Part shown: one piece after another, positions 59,288 to 59,289 of the stretch
Layout of the letters: each line of letters opens with the position of its first letter
Numbering within the stretch: position 1 is the stretch's first letter
NCBI GenBank assembly: GCA_964518335.1
Contig: CAZFDT010000028.1
Span: 1-59,289, forward strand
DNA: 59,289 nucleotides
Source: CAZFDT01 sp964518335
GTDB lineage: Bacteria > Planctomycetota > Phycisphaerae > Phycisphaerales > Phycisphaeraceae
Reading direction: 5' to 3'
Translations under genes and position numbers: made by a program
The notes under the pieces: model-generated
Told to the model about the DNA's origin: nothing
Database searches by the model: none
Seen by the model: only the letters and a program-made list of their open reading frames with translations

Positions 59288-59289
59288 TT

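Overview
The window is GC-rich, gene-dense chromosomal DNA, most likely from a planctomycete and probably of the class Phycisphaerae. The evidence is two secreted Calx-beta proteins that open with the LEPR-XLL motif typical of Planctomycetes and relatives, a DUF1570 peptidase-like protein, CxxCGYD zinc-ribbon membrane proteins, a GH105-type hydrolase, a RicT/PSP1 protein with a charged tail, and a flagellar cap pair (fliD-fliS). The class assignment is inference; no rRNA or ribosomal protein gene is present. I see no prophage, CRISPR array, conjugative module or complete transposon. The gene content is housekeeping plus lineage-specific secreted and envelope proteins.

Layout. 1-3.3 kb: edge of a secreted protein, GH105-like glycosidase, SGNH hydrolase, tRNA-Arg(CCT). 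3.3-6.6 kb: fumarylacetoacetase-family enzyme with a small conserved protein, divergent from accD and a DUF1570 protein. 6.6-9.1 kb: small membrane proteins among intergenic palindromes. 9.1-14.6 kb: leftward genes for a Rossmann dehydrogenase, RicT and two exported unknowns. 14.7-20 kb: Nudix hydrolase; then leftward dipeptidase-esterase, a PhnD-like binding protein and miaB. 20.1-23.8 kb: fliD-fliS. 24.2-27.3 kb: MalK/UgpC-type ATPase and a secreted 16-unit ankyrin protein with a good terminator. 27.3-31 kb: Na+/alanine symporter, an exported LamG-like protein, an RRM protein and a small membrane protein. 31-37.1 kb: leftward RibBA homologue with a degraded RibA half, TM2 protein, M16 peptidase, nucleoside hydrolase, alanine dehydrogenase and dnaN. 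37.3-40.7 kb: sugar-phosphate isomerase-like protein and a cytochrome bd-like pair whose large subunit carries a fused cytochrome c. 40.9-46 kb: Big_2/beta-helix protein convergent with an FAD oxidoreductase. 46-48.2 kb: thiD, a lone nuoB, a ParDE-type toxin-antitoxin pair. 48.4-50.8 kb: divergent methylmalonate-semialdehyde dehydrogenase and ureidopropionase-like amidase, which could serve pyrimidine/beta-alanine breakdown. 50.9-53.2 kb: lipoprotein, FMN reductase, VanZ-like protein, DUF2062 protein. 53.2-57 kb: two Calx-beta proteins. 57.4-59.3 kb: transaldolase, HIRAN protein and a possible insertion-sequence edge.

The most unusual signals are not genes. (1) The 10-mer CACTGCARCG recurs at least 13 times by eye, far above chance. 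Within genes it is usually spelled with otherwise avoided codons (GCT GCA GTG, GTT GCA GTG, ACT GCA). (2) Several genes have a TANNNT -10 box exactly 6 nt before the ATG, the architecture of leaderless transcripts. (3) A near-perfect 29-bp palindrome sits in frame inside miaB. (4) Several short intergenic palindrome families recur. No complete novel multi-gene system is visible; the closest candidates are the iterated 10-mer and the cytochrome bd-like/cytochrome c pair.
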